Shown here: positions 63,380 to 64,000 of the stretch, piece by piece
Numbering within the stretch: position 1 is the stretch's first letter
Layout: every line of letters starts with the position of its first letter
Source of the DNA: an uncultured Succinivibrionaceae bacterium
Lineage (GTDB): Bacteria; Pseudomonadota; Gammaproteobacteria; Enterobacterales; Succinivibrionaceae
Reading direction: 5' to 3'
Assembly (NCBI GenBank): GCA_949286015.1
Contig: CASEBB010000001.1
Span: forward strand, 1 to 64,000
Length of the DNA: 64,000 nucleotides
The notes under the pieces: model-generated
Databases searched by the model: none
What the model saw: only the letters and a program-made list of their open reading frames with translations
Told to the model about the DNA's origin: nothing
Program-made: the position numbers and the translations under genes

Positions 63380-63860
63380 GAGAAAAACGTGCACTACGAT
63401 TGGCGGAGCGTAGCAAAGCGCTCCGCTTGCGCTAAAATAGTCAGTTTTGGTGCAAATTTGTGCAGAACCGTGCTATGGCATGGTGCTGTGCGTTGCATGT
63501 CGAGCTTAATGTGTTTTTGCTGTGAGCGCCAGCCGAGGCTAAGCGTGCTGTGCTTTTGCGGGACAAGGCGCTGCGGCGCAGCTGTCCCTCAGCAACAACA
63601 CACCACACAAAGGCAGTAAGTGCATAAGCTCTTTACTTGCAGCCCTCTCAGGGCGCGGGTAGGGGAGACTATTCTTATTGCAGCTTAACTCTACTTCGCT
63701 CTCTGGCAAGCTCCGCCTGCGGTGCTGTAACCCAGCAGGTTACGCAAAGCAGCGCTACCGCGCGGCAACTGTTCAGAAGTAGAGGGCAGCGTGAACTGGT
63801 GTTCTTGTTGGCGCCCCCGCGCTAAAGAAGACATCTGTCTTAGTTTCGGAGTTTAGGGTC

Positions 63861-64000
63861 ATGTCAACCCGTGAACATTTTGCGACACGTCTGGGCTTCC
63901 TGCTCATTACCGCCGGTTGTGCCATCGGCTTAGGTAATGTCTGGCGCTTTCCATACATCGTGGGTCAGTATGGCGGCGCATTCTTCGTCTTAATCTACAT
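63861..64000 (+). CDS. Neurotransmitter:sodium symporter family transporter (partial)
   Basis: Only the first ~46 codons are in the window, running off its end. MSTREHFATRLGFLLITAGCAIGLGNVWRFPYIVGQYGGAFF is the highly conserved first membrane segment of the SNF/NSS family, with the unwound GNVWRFPY sodium- and substrate-binding stretch. It likely imports an amino acid with sodium. GGAG lies nine bases before the ATG. Confidence 0.9.
   Translation, partial: MSTREHFATRLGFLLITAGCAIGLGNVWRFPYIVGQYGGAFFVLIY

Larger units (their letters stand above)
63200..63860. other. pnp-symporter spacer
   Basis: 661 bases without a gene; contains the pnp terminator and a parS-like palindrome. Confidence 0.5.

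Overview
The window is a stretch of gammaproteobacterial chromosome. Most genes sit in neighbourhoods known from Escherichia coli: perM/bepA, dnaQ/rnhA with mltD nearby, ligA-zipA/cysZ followed by a pts locus, queA-tgt-yajC-secD-secF, and rpsO-pnp. Long Ala/Thr-rich insertions in conserved proteins, heavy use of the Leu codon TTA, intergenic gaps of several hundred bases even inside normally tight operons, and a damaged sugar PTS suggest an anaerobic gut member of the Aeromonadales/Succinivibrionaceae. That placement is an inference. I found no rRNA, tRNA, CRISPR array or complete insertion sequence.

Layout. 0-8.4 kb: a minus-strand set of unrecognised genes, including a 1310-residue protein with an HEAGH zincin-like motif and a C-terminal von Willebrand A domain. 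8.4-10.7 kb: a gene-free region with four ~106-bp tandem repeats, diverged flanking duplications and repeated short motifs. 10.7-24.5 kb: envelope genes (yejM/pbgA, cnoX, perM, bepA), a large unknown protein, a DUF2066-like protein and purM. 25-31.8 kb: an unknown membrane protein, an orphan ABC solute-binding protein with a LacI-type operator upstream, a relic of an ISAs1-type transposase N-domain, gmhA, dnaQ and rnhA. 32-41 kb: a candidate structured RNA, mltD, a macro-like A1S_2505-type protein, a LysR regulator, ligA, zipA and cysZ. 41.5-43.9 kb: ptsI-like and crr-like genes that have lost key catalytic residues. 44.4-47.5 kb: pntAB. 48.6-55.7 kb: queA, tgt, yajC, secD, secF. 56.3-64 kb: smpB, a chemotaxis receptor, rpsO, pnp and the start of a neurotransmitter:sodium symporter gene preceded by a parS-like palindrome.

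How the genes fit together. Envelope biogenesis and quality control (YejM, BepA, MltD, GmhA, SecDF/YajC, ZipA), nucleic-acid housekeeping (DnaQ, RNase HI, LigA, PNPase, SmpB, QueA/Tgt) and redox or energy metabolism (PntAB) dominate. The most unusual biology is the vestigial PTS. Its Enzyme I lacks the catalytic Cys and a Mg ligand, its EIIA-Glc lacks both phospho-histidines, and ptsH and cysK are missing from their usual place between cysZ and ptsI. This looks like a phosphotransfer pathway reduced to, or reused as, a non-phosphorylated regulatory module. The repeat region at 8.5-10 kb is the second most unusual feature.
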